This document shows, piece after piece, positions 1 to 12,534 of a stretch of DNA of 64,000 nt. The stretch's first letter is position 1. The number at the start of each line of letters is the position of its first letter. Source of the stretch: Pinus tabuliformis (taxonomy: Eukaryota; Streptophyta; Pinopsida; Pinales; Pinaceae). The position numbers and the translations under genes were made by a program. A model generated the notes under the pieces. It was given only the letters and a program-made list of their open reading frames with translations. It made no database searches and was not told where the DNA came from. Location: NCBI GenBank assembly GCA_031772625.1, contig CM062817.1, positions 885,336,184-885,400,183 on the forward strand, read 5' to 3'.

Positions 1-395
1 CACTCTCTCGACTTCCTCAGCAAGCCCACCCCCAGAAAATTGAAATCTTGATCAACTCCTTGTGTTCTCCTAGTAACCCTCAAGCCTCCTCTTATACTTT
101 TCTCATTGACAATTCAATAGCCAAGATTAAGTCCCTAATCAATGGATAAGATTAGATTTGGCTTGATCCACGACTTTTGGACCATTCTAACATAGTTTTA
201 TATTAATTCACATTAATATTTTATTTTCCCTAAGTTTAGACTTAGGGACTCCATTAAAAATATTAATTATTTTAATATCTCCCAAACTATTTAGAATCTG
301 CCCAAACCCTTTTTGGGTATTGTAGATCTCATGTGCCTTAGCCTCTCCACCCATTTTCATGGCTAGAACACATCCAATGCTACCCCAAATCAACA
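1..395 (-). repeat. Partial copia LTR (element B family), copy 1
   Basis: Matches 50,726-51,120, the right-hand part of the minus-strand copia element B LTR, and ends in AATCAACA at 395. The ATAGT that follows (396-400) is the right target-site duplication of the B insertion. On the minus strand the LTR starts TGTTGATTT, the usual copia TG start. The rest of this LTR lies off the window to the left. Confidence 0.85.
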
Positions 396-2505
396 ATAGT
401 ACGACATGGTATGAACATGTATGTCATGTGAATAAAGTGCTTGATGTTTTGAAAAATGAAACACTGTATGTAAAACTGTCAAAGTGTGAGTTTGGGAAGA
501 CTTCTCTAGTTTATTTAGGTCACATAGTCAGTAATGGGAAATTGAAAATAGATCCCTCTAAAGTAGATGTGATTATGAAGTGGCCTGAGCCCACAAATGT
601 TACATAGGTCCAAAGCTTTTTGGGTGCGGTAAAGTATTGGAGAAGGTTCATTGCGAACTTCTCTGTTATTGCAGCCCCCTTACATGCATTAACAAGTGTG
701 AAGTAGACCTTTCATGGGGAGGAAAGCAACAAAAATACTTCGAAACACTGAAAGAGAAGATTATCACAGCAGTGCTAGCCTTACCAGACCTTCAGCGGCC
801 TTTTGAGATTGAGATAGATGCCAGTGGATATGCCATGGGTATTGTATTAATGAAGCAAAGGAAGTATGTATGTTACCATTATGAGACTTTCTCCTAGGCT
901 GTTGTGAATTATCCCACGTATGACAAGGAGTTGTATGCCTTGGTTCAAAGTGTAAATAAGTGGAAGAACTACTTGATCGGCAAGGAGACCATCATCCATA
1001 TGGATCATCAGCCCTTGCAGTAACTTCAAGCACAGACCAAGCTTCAACAAGCTCGTCATTTCAGATGGACGGGATTCCTCCAATAGTTTCATCTAATAAT
1101 AAAATACAAGAAGAGTGTCAACAATTATTATTTGCAGGGAAAACTATTGTATCACCTTGGAAAACTATGTATACCCATTGATGAAAGGGTACATGTAATC
1201 CGAGAGGCTCAACTCTCTTGTGTCTGGTCATTTTGGGGTTGAAAAAACTTTGTCATTTGCAGAGGTTTTGTTTTTTGCCTGATATGAAAAACATTATGAC
1301 TCATTTTGTAAAGGGTTGTGTGTTGTGTTTTGTTTCAAATCCATCTAATAGAAAACTTGGGCTCTACATACCACTCCCTATTCTGGGTCGACCATGGGAA
1401 AATGTGTCCATGGATTTTGTAGATGGTTTTCCTATGTCTAGGAAAGGTCGCGACTATTTGTATGTCGTCGTGGATCATTTTAGTAAAATCTGTATTTTAA
1501 TACCTTGTAAAAAGTAGGTCATTATTGAGCAGGTTGCTTATCTTTTCTTTCAGCATGTTTGGGTCCATTTTGGATTGCCCACATCTATTGTGTCAGATTG
1601 ATACTCTCGCTTTCTTGGAGAGTTGTGGACCATCTTGTGGAGAATGATGGACACTAAGCTGAAAAATAAGTACAACATTTCATCCACAGACTGATGGGAA
1701 AACTGAGGTCGTCAACCACACTGTGGTATACTTGTTACGAGGCTATTGTGGAAAATATCCCAAGTTGTGGGATGAACATCTCCCTTATGTGCAGCATGCA
1801 TACAATCAAGTAGCACATTCATCCACACATATCTCACCATTCAAGACATGTTTTGGTTATATACCAGGGGATCTCTTAGACATGATCTTTGGTAAATATG
1901 GGGATGGAAATGGATGAGATGATAGGGACAAAGCACAAAATTTTATTAAGCGGATACAGGTGATTCATCAGGCAGTACAAGAGCAGTTGGAGAAGATTAA
2001 GGCTCGGTATAAAGCTTGACATGATAAGCATCGAGTTGACCATCAGTTTCAAGTTGGGGACAAGGTATGGCTCTATATCAACAAGGATAGAATGAAGGGG
2101 GAAGGGAAGAAATTGAGACCCATTCGATATGGTCCCTTCACCATATTGGAAAAGATTGGAGACATTGCTTTTCGTCTTGACTTGCCGCTTATAAGCAAAT
2201 GTACTCAGTAGTGAATGTTGAAAAACTGAAGCTTTGTGAACCTCCATTGATTATGGATACAGAAGAGGTTACACATACTCCTACAGTGGATTATTTTGCA
2301 CCATAGTATCTAGACAAGTTACCCAAAGATATCATACTTGACAGGAAAACCAGAACTTCACAACGAGGATATGTGGAGTACTTTCATGTTGGCTTCAAAG
2401 GAATGCATTCAAGTAAATATCGGTGGATGGAGAAAGAAAAAGTAAGGGATAAATTTCATCATTTTCCAATTGAATGAAAAGGCTATTGGCATTCCAAAAG
2501 ATCTT

Positions 2506-2517
2506 AGAGGGGAGGAT
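2506..2517 (+). other. Polypurine tract of gypsy A, copy 1
   Basis: A purine run, AGAGGGGAGGAT read without its last T, sits directly before the TGATCCAAG start of the LTR. This is where plus-strand DNA synthesis is primed in LTR elements. The same tract precedes the LTR at 53,243. Confidence 0.7.
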
Positions 2518-3983
2518 TGATCCAAGTGGATCTCTAAAAAGTACTAGTGGCATGGTAAAAAGGCTCAAAACTCAAAGTGGTAGAAACTTTATAAACTTAG
2601 CATCAAAACAAAGTGCTCATCATCTTAATTCCAACGATTTGAATGACACTCGAATCCAAGCTCATATGAATAAGTTAGAGCAAGTCAAAGTTAGGTTTGA
2701 CTTAGACAAGTGGCAGGAGAAGACAATGTGGCAGAACTCTTCACCAAATGGGGAAGCACCAAGTGGTAGGCTTCCATTGGCCCCACATTTCACAGATCGT
2801 AGAAGGAAGAGGTTTGCGGTTAAGGAAATCGGCCCCAGCACTACCAGGTTGCAATTTGTGATATCGCAATCACAGATCGGAGGCGGGTCAGCGTTAAAGA
2901 ATCAGCGTCGGAGCAAGCTAGAGTTCCATACGATAAATCGCAGATCATACATCACAAAATGGAAGGTGTTAAAGAATCAACCCTGGAGTAAGCTAGAGTG
3001 TGATGCGATAAATCACAGATCACATATTGCAAAAGGGAAGAGTTACATAATCGGCCCCCGGTAGTCAGGAATGTGATTGCAATATCTCAATCGCATATCA
3101 CACATGCCATGTTCCTAAACCATAAAGACCCGTCATTTCCTGTTGATTGTGATATTGCAATGTTCTATCAAATACGATATATATTATGCATTGTGGTTGA
3201 TAACTTCCACGGGTCTTCCTTTTATTGCAAATCTCTCATCATGTAATGAAAATGCACGGGTTCTGTCCGTCGATTTAAAAGCGCTAATTCTCTATTTAAA
3301 GTCGTCAAGTTAAGGATTAATGTGCGGTTGAGAGGTTTCGCTATGTTTAATAGGGTGTTACCTACATAATATTTCAGGTCCCCGATTCTCGGTGTGGAAA
3401 TCGCCCACCTGCTATACTTGTCATTTGTTGAAACTGTTGGCATTGAGGATTTAGTCGATCAAGTATATATATTGGACTAGTAGCAAAATAAAAAGGGAGG
3501 AATGGCATAGGAATTTAGAAAATCATTGTGTATAGCAGTAACCTGACCTAGCAACAGGTTGGAACCTCACCTTGAGTAGCAGGGAGGTTCCGAGAGGGTG
3601 CGGAAGCTTAATTTCTCTAAATAGGGTGTTCGAATAGGCGATTCTGCACGATTTTTCGCCAAGATTTCTGTGGTACTTTTTTTTTGAAGCTGGGTTCTCC
3701 ATTCTTTGTCAATCTTCCATATTTGAGGTATAAGGATTGTAAATGAATGTTTCTTGTACTTTTATCTCTTTTTATGCCACTTAATGAATGAAGGCCTCTC
3801 CACTATTGAGCAGGGCCCAGAGACATAGTCCAAATTGGATGAACTCTGTAATCAAATCTTTTTGTCATGGTTTCATGCTTATCTCATTATTTCTACATTG
3901 TTTTATAGTCTTTTAAGTTCCATGGTTAATAATCTCAGTATCATGTAATTATGATGCATATATAAGTAAAATATCTTAGATCA
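2518..3983 (+). repeat. 3' LTR of gypsy element A, copy 1 (1466 bp)
   Basis: Starts TGATCCAAG and ends TTAGATCA, followed by the target duplication CTAAA (3984-3988). The same sequence occurs at 36,408-37,871 as the 5' LTR, at 53,243-54,709 as copy 2, and at about 24,200-25,648 as an older copy. By eye the 5' and 3' LTRs differ by roughly 15 %, so the insertion is old. An open frame at 2474-3064 runs across the U3 part but looks fortuitous. Two GCGATATCGC-type palindromes (2858-2867, 3149-3158) and a 75-bp tandem repeat lie in U3. Confidence 0.88.
2894..3043 (+). repeat. 75-bp tandem subrepeat in gypsy A LTR
   Basis: Two units starting with TTAAAGAATC at 2894 and 2969. Each runs through a CAAGCTAGAG/TAAGCTAGAG block and a CGATAAATC block to a purine-rich end. 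The unit is also seen in the LTRs at about 24,550, 36,770 and 53,620. Such U3 subrepeats often carry enhancer sites; that role is inference here. Confidence 0.7.
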
Positions 3984-3988
3984 CTAAA

Positions 3989-5827
3989 GGACTCAAACAT
4001 TTGCAGAAAGGAAAGGGAAGTTTTGTCCTAAAGCAAGACAAGATCATATAACCGGAAGAGAAAAAGACCAAGGGAAGAAGGAGTAACAGATCTCTAATAT
4101 GTCTAAGATGGTCTCCTTCACAAAAGGGTCTTATCAAAAGCTCCCAAATCTCTTGTTATGGATATGACCATGATAAATAATAAGATGCATTACGGCATCA
4201 TGAAAGCATTCGAAGAAAGAGCTCGTAATCATGAAGGAAAAAAGGAACAAGATCCATGGAAGCCAAACATGAAGGATATAGCTCTTGGGAACCTCATTGG
4301 ACATTGAAGGAAAGGAAGAAGTCATCCAGGAGAAGGCTCATCATACATCAAGTCAAAAAGGAAACATCTGCCAAACGGGGATATGAAATATCCTCAAGAT
4401 TCTCTGATGGAATCCTCATCAGAGGGTTCAGTAATCTAGAGAGGAAGCAAGTGTTTCATCAGAAACTCCAACTTGTGGAATTCATGGATGATGTTATGAG
4501 AGAAGAAGTAGATCAAGGGGTTGAAGAAATTTCAATCAAGGAAGCTGCTGAAAGAAACCTAGATGACCTAAAGGTAAAATGAGGTATGTATGCTTGTATG
4601 TAATATTATAAATTCATGTCGTATGGTTGCAAGTAAATTGGATCACTAATTATTTTTTGAGAAGCATGATCAAGATAAAAAGGATCTTCTCCTCTGAAAG
4701 GATGCAGGAAGGCATAAGTCACACTAGATGGAGTAAACATAATATGTCCTCAGTATGAGGTAGTTGATTACAATTAAGAAATTCCAATTGGAAGCTCCTG
4801 GGAATGGAATGTGTGAGGAAGGAATAGATTGTGAGATATGAAACCATGATGAAGGCAATCAACATCCAAATCCCAAGAATATTTGACTAGGAAAACTCCC
4901 GAAAAGATATGAAGACTTTGATGAAAGTCTGAAAAAGATGAATACCCTTGACAATGGATATCTTTTGGAGATGTGTAAACATGTATGCAAGATGTTAATA
5001 CTTACAGGAAGATGTCATGATTAAGATCCATATCGTAAGGTATGATTTGATCTAATGTTATGTTTTGATTTCTTGAATAATATCTGGATGAGTTCATGCA
5101 GGGCTATTGGAACAAGAGTTGTAAGTACAAGTACAACTAGCATTCATGTGGTGGATGGAAATTCATGAAAGAAACATGACGAGGAATAAGTAGCCATATG
5201 ACAAAGGTTCCAAATATGTATCAATAAGGCCACTTTCCATGAAGAAAGGAATGACATGACAAACCAAGAAGGAAAGTGATAGATGGATAATGTCCTACAA
5301 GGAAGAAGCTCAACTAAATTTCATGACATAAAGGAAATAAATTGATCAAGTAGTTGAAGGACCCACGAATAAGAAGTTGTTGATGAAAAGGAGAGTCCCT
5401 AGTTAAGAGGGAGCTTTGACAAGTCCCTAATTGAGAGGGATCTTGGGCAAGTATCTGGTCAGAGGGAACTTGGGTACATTCCTTTACATGAATGGGCATA
5501 TCTTCCCTAGTTAAGAGGGAGAGATAGACACAACATTCTTGTCTAAGAGTAGGAAAGAGGACCGATATTCTTTGAGGTTTGGGAACCCAAGATAAGAATA
5601 GTCCTAAAAGGTCATACTCAGTGAACTCATGGGTGGGTATGTACCTTGAGAGACAATTATGAAGGTGTCTATAGTCATTGGTCTTGACAACATTGTTCTT
5701 TGATCTGGTGAGAGATAGAGTTGACAGTCAAGGCCTTGTTGTGGAAACAATGTTGGTTACTATGATGTTATACAGATAGGTTACCAATCTTATTCTTCTT
5801 ATGAATACCTCCCTAGTTAAGAGGGAG
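3989..5827 (+). mobile_element. Internal remnant of copia-like element D, copy 1
   Basis: Sequence between the gypsy A target duplication and the D LTR. No protein domain can be recognised. It holds four copies of the quasi-palindrome TCCCTAGTTAAGAGGGAG or a close variant (5396, 5424, 5504, 5810). The last directly abuts the LTR and acts as the polypurine tract. A 108-codon frame (4256-4582) is present in all three copies of the block but shows no sign of selection. Gypsy A sits inside D, whose left flank resumes at 36,190-36,402. Assignment to D rests on adjacency to its tract and LTR. Confidence 0.5.
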
Positions 5828-7114
5828 TGTTGAAGAAAGTGTAACTATCTTCGGTATTCATAACGACATGATCTTTGTAAATTATGAAATAAAATAAATA
5901 AAATTATGTTTGTATGCCTTGTTACATGAGTCTCATGAGCAAGAGGTTTATCTTTCAGTGGCTCCCATTGAGAGCCTTAGGATTTATTATTAAGTCAAAG
6001 AGCCAATTTCATGTATGCAGAGGTTGTTCTTGAGCTTATGTTTAATGTATTCAAGTCTATAGAAATGTGTAGAAGCCCTCCAAAGGCAAGCACAATCCCT
6101 CTTGAAGAATACAACCTCTAAACGATATAAAAAGAAGTCATGTCATCTCATATAAGGAGACACAAAATTTCACTCTTTCATGTCATCTTATATGCATGAC
6201 TAACCACTATAAATAGGCATGTAAGGTCTACATTACAAACAGAACAGAAACTCGGATGACTCTAAAACCTTGGTGGAAATTACAATGTGTAATTACAGTC
6301 TTGAGACCTCGCAAATCTTAGAGATCTATGTTCTTTGGATGGTTACCACAAAGATGAATTTTTTGGTCTCCTCGTTGTCTTAATGAATATGGTCTTGGCC
6401 TCCTCACAGTCTCGGTGATCACATTCATCACTGAAGCAGCATTACAATCTCGACATATTTCTGAAGAGGATGATCTTGAAGTGACACTCTCTTTGTCGGC
6501 CTACATTCTAGATGAAGTCATAATCTCGGCATAGAAGTAATCATGCAGACACAGTCATGATCTTTATGGAGGCATAGTTACAAGGTCATAATCTCAGTGA
6601 ATCTAGGTGTATCTCTCATATATACATACATATCTCAGTGCACAGATCTCATTATTTTGGTGTAGATCTCGATGAAGGTGCAGCATTGATGATCTTGGTA
6701 ATGGCCTCAGTGTTGCAGTAGTAATGGTCTCGATGGTGCACTAGTAATGGCCTCAGTTTAGCAACAGTGATGATGATGATCTCAACAGTGACAAAGAAGA
6801 GGATTGGTGTCTTAGTCTTGGAGTGGCCTAATAGGTCAAGGGTCATGGTCTTGGTATTCGTCAATTGGAATCTCTATAAGAAGAATTTTCTGTGGGTTTT
6901 CCTCTCAAAAAGTGAGAGGTTTTGGCCCTGGAAGAAATCCAACATATTGTGTTTTTGTCTCTTTTGTTTTGGTGACTATTTGATGGACTAAGAAGACACA
7001 TTCTAATAATAAAAATATAATATTATGTTAATAAGAAAAGTTTAAAATATCTCACAAATAGTTATCATGGTGAGAAGAATCTCATTAGCTTCATTTTCCC
7101 TAGATTCTTCAACA
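5828..7114 (+). repeat. 3' LTR of copia-like element D, copy 1 (1287 bp)
   Basis: Starts TGTTGAAGAA and ends TTCTTCAACA, a 10-bp terminal inverted repeat with TG...CA ends. A polypurine tract lies immediately upstream, so it is a 3' LTR. A TATA box (CTATAAATAGG near 6208) lies in the middle, as expected for a U3/R boundary, and AATAAA-like runs follow the start. No primer site follows it. Copies are at 27,594-28,898 and 56,554-57,840. The 5' LTR of D was not found. Confidence 0.75.
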
Positions 7115-8129
7115 ATATACACATATGTACATTTTTTAAACCATCAAATAAAAGAATACGATCCCTACATCTACAAAAAGGGAATCCATATGCTCACACC
7201 TCCACCCTCAAAGTAATACTAGGATTCATTTTCTTCCCAGGAAGTCCAGAATCCACTACCACAATCAAACTGCATCCAATATCCCATGCTATAATCCTAC
7301 GCCACTTGTCTTCTCAGCGAATAGTTACCAAATCATTATTTTAAGGCACACTCCCAATGTGCATTAATTCCATCTGGAAATTCTAATGACCAAAACAAAT
7401 ATATCCCCAACATTCCCTTCTCTGCTACACAATCCCTAGGGAAATCCAGTCACCCCCTTCCATGCAATCACTCAGCTTCCAAGTTCCCCAACATCCCCTG
7501 TCCCGGGTGATCCATCATTTGGCAAGATTTACTCACATCGAAAAGTAAAACAACTAAGGTATATACCTACCTCAAACCATCAAATTGGTCATAGCATGCT
7601 CATGGAAATCAATGGACACTATTGGGTACTAGTGTCCCACAATGGCCCTACTCCTGAAGTGTTTTACCAACATATTGCTGCATGTTCCAATTTCTTTCAC
7701 CGTTGCTGCTAATTCTTGCAATCAATTTCAACCACCCAACAGGGCATTTTCATGCTTCCTGTACCAGGCACATAAATTCCATTAGATTAAAATAGATTGA
7801 AATAACTTCAAATCATGCCTCATTGGTAGCTCGTCAATAAGGTACACTTGAAATCATGTTTACTTCTTGTAAAAAAAAGTCAAACTAGAATCTTTGACCA
7901 AATCATCATGTATAAATATATCACATCAAGTCAGCTCAAAACACAACTATCATAAATCACATGTAACCATCATAAACCAGAATCATAATTCACATGCATA
8001 ATAAAACTAAAATATAATATTAATACTTATAATTTAATCAAACCTTAGCCTCTACCTTTGTCTTTATTTTGTATGCACTCTGAGTTGGTTTCCACACCCA
8101 ACAAACACCCAGTGTCTTCTCCTCAACCA
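7115..8129. other. Spacer without recognisable gene, copy 1
   Basis: AT-rich sequence after the D LTR. It is repeated at about 28,899-29,925 and 57,841-58,855. No long reading frame, protein motif or terminal repeat was seen. It could be the interior or flank of an older, unrecognised repeat. Confidence 0.5.
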
Positions 8130-9050
8130 TGTGCACATACACAGAGTGTGCATCACACACATACAACCACACACGACAGAAAACGCCATGCAATACATGC
8201 ACATATACCTGACGTACAACACATACACCTACACCCAGTGTACAACACAAAACAATATATACACCTACATCTAGTGTACACCACAACATAATACATGCAC
8301 ATACACCCGATGTACAACATCATACATATACGTACACAGAGTACAACACAACAAATACACGTAATGATACCATGACTACACCATGCACATACATAATACA
8401 GCATGTACACAAAACAACATGTACGATATGCACATAATACCGCATGTAAAACATGTACACAGTACCACCTATACACATCACCACATGTAATACATGCACA
8501 CAACATCACATGTACATGGCACCACCTGTACAACGTGTATACTCTGCCACATGTACATTGTACCACATGTACACAACACTAGACATACACACCACCACAT
8601 GCATGACATGTAAATGAAACCACTTGTACACAATGTTATATGCATGACATGTACACAACACCACTTTCACATAGCACCATATGTATAGCATGTACACAGC
8701 ACCACATGCACACAACACCACTTGTACAATCATGCACACAACACCATATGTACATAGCACCACATGTACAACATGCACACAACATCACATGTATGTATCA
8801 TCATCTATACACAACATTGCATATCCAACATGCGCACAGCACCATATGCACACAACGCCACATATCCAACATGTACATAGCACCATCTATGTCCAACACT
8901 CCATATGTAATATTCACACAACACTATATGTACCAACATGTACATAACATTTCATAACAACATGTACACTATATATACACAACACCACATGCGCACAACA
9001 TCGTAGATGCAACATGTACAACATATACAAAATATGAATAACAGTAGTAC
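8130..9050. repeat. Degenerate CATGTACA/ACACAACACCA minisatellite, copy 1
   Basis: About 0.9 kb of short, imperfect repeats with the core CACATGTACACAACACCA at irregular spacing of roughly 15-40 bp. It reads as Tyr/Thr/His/Cys-rich peptides in several frames on both strands, which explains the cluster of overlapping open frames here. The partner array at 58,856-59,694 lacks 82 bp between two direct repeats CATGTACACAACAC (8566-8579 and 8648-8661). A third array lies at 29,926-30,880. Confidence 0.9.
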
Positions 9051-10927
9051 CACACATCCAAAACCACACTATCTCTACCAAGAAACCTTGCATCAAGTGT
9101 CTCTCCGCCATCCATGCCTATTGTAGCATGTCGCGCATCATGTTGTTTTCATTTCGCTGATGTATCTCTCATCATTAGCATGTCCATAACATAAACATAG
9201 ACATAGTATAATCACATAATATCAATTCATATCCATATGATAATGACCTCACAGATCTGTCGGACTACTCTTCCCACTTGATTCCTCATGAACCAGGAAT
9301 ATCTTCATGCCATTCACCTGCATAAGAAATCATTCCTCCACAAGAATGATTCATGATTACCCTATCAGATAGTGACATAGATACGTACATATATACATAT
9401 ATATAACATTAACACAAAATAGTCATGATCTCGTCAGGGAATGACATACCTACATACATACATGTATACAGATATATACATCAACACAATTACTAGATAT
9501 CATAAGGTAAAGGTTAAGAGAACTTCCTTTATTCATGCACAACATTGAGAACAATAGTTCCCAAGGTAGTCAAGGCATTTTTTACCTTAAGCCCATTTAT
9601 TTTACCCTTTGTGTTACCTTTCTCATGAATATCTCATCATCATCCATTTACATAAATGGACCCAACCAATCCAACTAGTTGTTATATGCTTACCTTCAGT
9701 TGCCCTTATACATGCATTGAGCTTCATCCAAGCCTTACATCACATGTTGGGTTTCACATAGATCTCCCTAGGCTCCATTACTTTTACTCTTTCCCAACCA
9801 ATTCCCCAGACCCCAAACATAAAAGGCAAGACAAGAAACGAACAAGAAGAAAAATGTGGAAAACCAACAACAATACGACACCACAACCAAAGTGGGATAG
9901 TCATGCACATGACACAAACGAAACTGCAATCAAGAACAACAAATCACCAAAAGACCAAAATCACAGGACTAACAATAGACACCATGTCTCAATCCCCAAG
10001 GTTCCCAGTTCTTCCAAGGAAAGGCTCAACCTGAGCCTTCTTCAAGATTCCATGGCAATTTCTTTTCCATGCAATCCCTTGCATCATACTGCCATCAACA
10101 CATAACTATTAGTGCTTAAATGAACATAACAATACATTGGTTACCTTACCTTGTTGTTTCAAGCATATTTCTTGCAATTGAACACATCCATGCCATCTCT
10201 CAAAGGACTCCAATTCCCTTTAAAGATGCACGTGTAACTAGAGACTAGCTAATATACTTGCCAAATACAAGTTCATGAATCTAGCACATATCCACATAAT
10301 GTCAGACAAGATTAAGGTTAAGAAGACTTCTTGTATGCCAAGAACTCATTCGTTTGGAATTATGGTTTCAAAACATAGCCAAATGAATTCTTGTCCAATT
10401 CCTTTATTTTACCCTTTTACCTTGCTGCAATTGAGTGTTATTATGCACTGTCACATCACCCAATTGTTAGTTATATAAACACATCAACTATTACCTTGTC
10501 ATGCTAATACCAAGCATGTTTCCTGCACTATTTACACATGTAAAACAAATTTTCCAAATATCAATACAATCATATCTATCAATTTGAAATCAACCTTTAT
10601 CAAGACTAGCAATCATGTCATAATTCATAGTCAAGTCATAGTCATTAGACATAATACTACAATTTTCACTTATTACACTCAAGTACATGTCAACTATCTC
10701 AACAAGTGTTAGTACAATCATCTTAAAACAAGATCATTTCTTCATGCAATCTTACAGACACATACTCATATCAAGAAATTAATCAAACATTCAAGCAAAC
10801 TATAAATGTACCATGTTAGATAAATCAACTAGACGACATAATAGACACCAAACACTTAAACACCAAATATATGACATAATCAAATAGTCAAGCACCAAAT
10901 ATACGACATAAGAAAACTCATACCTTA
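9051..10927. other. Spacer between minisatellite and element F, copy 1
   Basis: AT-rich and unrecognised. It includes TA/CATA-rich simple sequence near 9385-9490. An open frame of 149 codons (9656-10,105) has no recognisable motif. Part of this spacer (9831-10,565) is absent from the older copy at 31,689. Confidence 0.5.
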
Positions 10928-10998
10928 AAGTAGAAGTAGAATTTTGGCATGTGCTTTAGTACATTGCATGAGCTTGTGAATCCATGGGATTTTCTACA

Positions 10999-11010
10999 TG
11001 GTATCAAAGC
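10999..11010 (+). other. Primer binding site of copia element F
   Basis: TGGTATCAAAGC lies directly after the LTR end TTTTCTACA and complements the 3' end of a plant initiator Met tRNA with one mismatch to the usual TGGTATCAGAGC. It is repeated at 61,643-61,654. Confidence 0.75.
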
Positions 11011-12534
11011 CGAGAATAGTATACAAGAGGATATTTCGAAGTTTTGAATTTTGGGTTACAGGTGAAATTCGAATTTGCAATACATACTTCAGGATTGGTA
11101 GATGGCATTCTACGGTTTGCGGCTTGAGTATGCCTTGGAAGGCAGCTCGAATTTTATAGCTTGGAGGGAGAGAATGGAGGTTGTGTTAGAGGATAATGGC
11201 TTGAGGAATTCGTTGATCAAGAAATTCCTAAGCCAACAACTTCGGATGCATAGAATTTGGTTGAATGGAAGAAGTGTGTGTCGAAGGCGAAGCAGATAAT
11301 CCTTGAGAGAGTTTGAGACCACATTGTATAGAGTCTCCATGGCAAGGAAACTTTGTATGCTATGTAGAAATAATGGACAGACTTGTATCATAATAGCGGT
11401 GACCAAAGGACATTGGCACTGAAGGACAAACTTCGAAAAATCAAAATGGAAAAAGGCGAGACTATTCCAAAATACTTGAACAAGTGCACTCAATGTCATG
11501 ATGAACTTCGAAGTTTTAGAATCATGGTTTTCGAGGATGATATGGTGAGTCGTGTTCTTCTAGGACTCCCAAATCATTTTCATAGTTATCAGGACTCTAT
11601 CAATAGTTGGGAGAAGTTGCCAGATTAAGAACGACTATGGTCAAATTTGATGCAGGAGGAGATCAGGAGGAACACCAGGGATGGCTCTTCATCAAATACT
11701 GGTGATGAAGATACCTATGCATTAGTGATTAAGTCCAAGAAGGGGAAAGGGAAAGCTTCCCATTCCAAATTAGATTCTTATCATGGAGGTAATAAGAAAG
11801 ACATGATGAAATTTGAGTGCTTTCATTGTCATGAGCTAGGTCATTTTGCTACAAATTGTCCACTCAGTAAGTTCAAGAAGAAGTCCTCAAGAGGAGCAGT
11901 GGGTGAGGCTTTGGCGTCTCAATTCAAATTGGACTTTTCCCTCATTGCAAGCATGGTGTCATCAATTATGGGAAGTGTATGGTACTAAGACAGTGGAGAT
12001 TCATTCCACATGAATGGCGACAAAGAATTATTCAGTGACCTAGAGGAGAAAGATCTCCATATGCATATCGAGATGGGTGACAAGGGGAAGTATAGTGTTA
12101 ATGGATTGGGCACAATTACTTTTCAGAGGGAGCATGGGACTCCACTCACATTGAAGAATGTTATATATGTGCTCGAGCTGAAAAAGAACTTGGTATTTGT
12201 TGCCATGCTTGAGGATAGAGGCTATGATGTGATCTTCTCGAAACGAAAGGCGTTCCTTCGACACATAGCCATGGGTCAACTAGCATCTATCATGTATGTA
12301 ACCATAACATCAATAGACATGTACATAAAACTAATGTATATAACTCTAATGCATATAACAATCTATTAACTAACATACCTGCATGTCAAACATAAAATAC
12401 CTCTATGAGGATCTGATCTTACCCATATGTACATTGTTGCAACTTCACTTTAAATATCTACATCTCCTGCTCTATCTAAGCCAACACATTAGGATCATAA
12501 CATACCAATGTCATCATGATAACCTAATTTCATG

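Larger units (their letters stand above)
396..3983 (+). mobile_element. Gypsy element A (chromovirus), 3' half, copy 1
   Basis: Ty3/gypsy pol remnant. In order: RT tail with the LSKCEF and YLGHIVS signatures (about 396-620), RNase H with EIDASGYA and the downstream DKELYAL block (about 780-1080), integrase zinc-binding and core region with MDFVDGFP and VVVDHFSK (about 1230-1900), the integrase C-terminal part (about 1950-2230), and a chromodomain-like tail (about 2290-2465). A polypurine tract (2506-2517) and the 3' LTR follow. This domain order is that of plant chromoviruses, where integrase copies cDNA into the genome and the chromodomain guides it. The element is a decayed fossil with many breaks. 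Its 5' half in this copy would lie left of the window. Confidence 0.9.

Noticed and set aside
2474-3064. 196-codon frame across the start of the gypsy A LTR
   Set aside because: It runs from internal sequence through the polypurine tract into U3 and contains the 75-bp DNA repeat as a 25-residue repeat. It is differently cut in each LTR copy. Best seen as LTR sequence, not a gene.
4256-4582. 108-codon frame kept in all three block copies (25,936-26,262; 54,982-55,308)
   Set aside because: Between the first and older copies about 14 changes alter the protein and only about two are silent, so there is no sign of purifying selection. No motif is recognisable. Treated as a chance frame in element D.
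8130-9050. CRISPR-like array
   Set aside because: Repeats are short, imperfect and irregularly spaced, with no unique spacers of constant length, no cas genes, and a clear plant context.
8038-9111. Overlapping Cys/His/Tyr-rich open frames on both strands (also 29,855-31,033 and 58,764-59,755)
   Set aside because: They are translations of the CATGTACA/ACACAACACCA minisatellite. All frames look alike in composition, they overlap on both strands, and lengths change with repeat indels.
9656-10105. 149-codon frame (copy at 60,300-60,749)
   Set aside because: No recognisable domain. Low-complexity Asn/Lys/His-rich second half. Truncated in the older copy by the 735-bp deletion. Most likely fortuitous.
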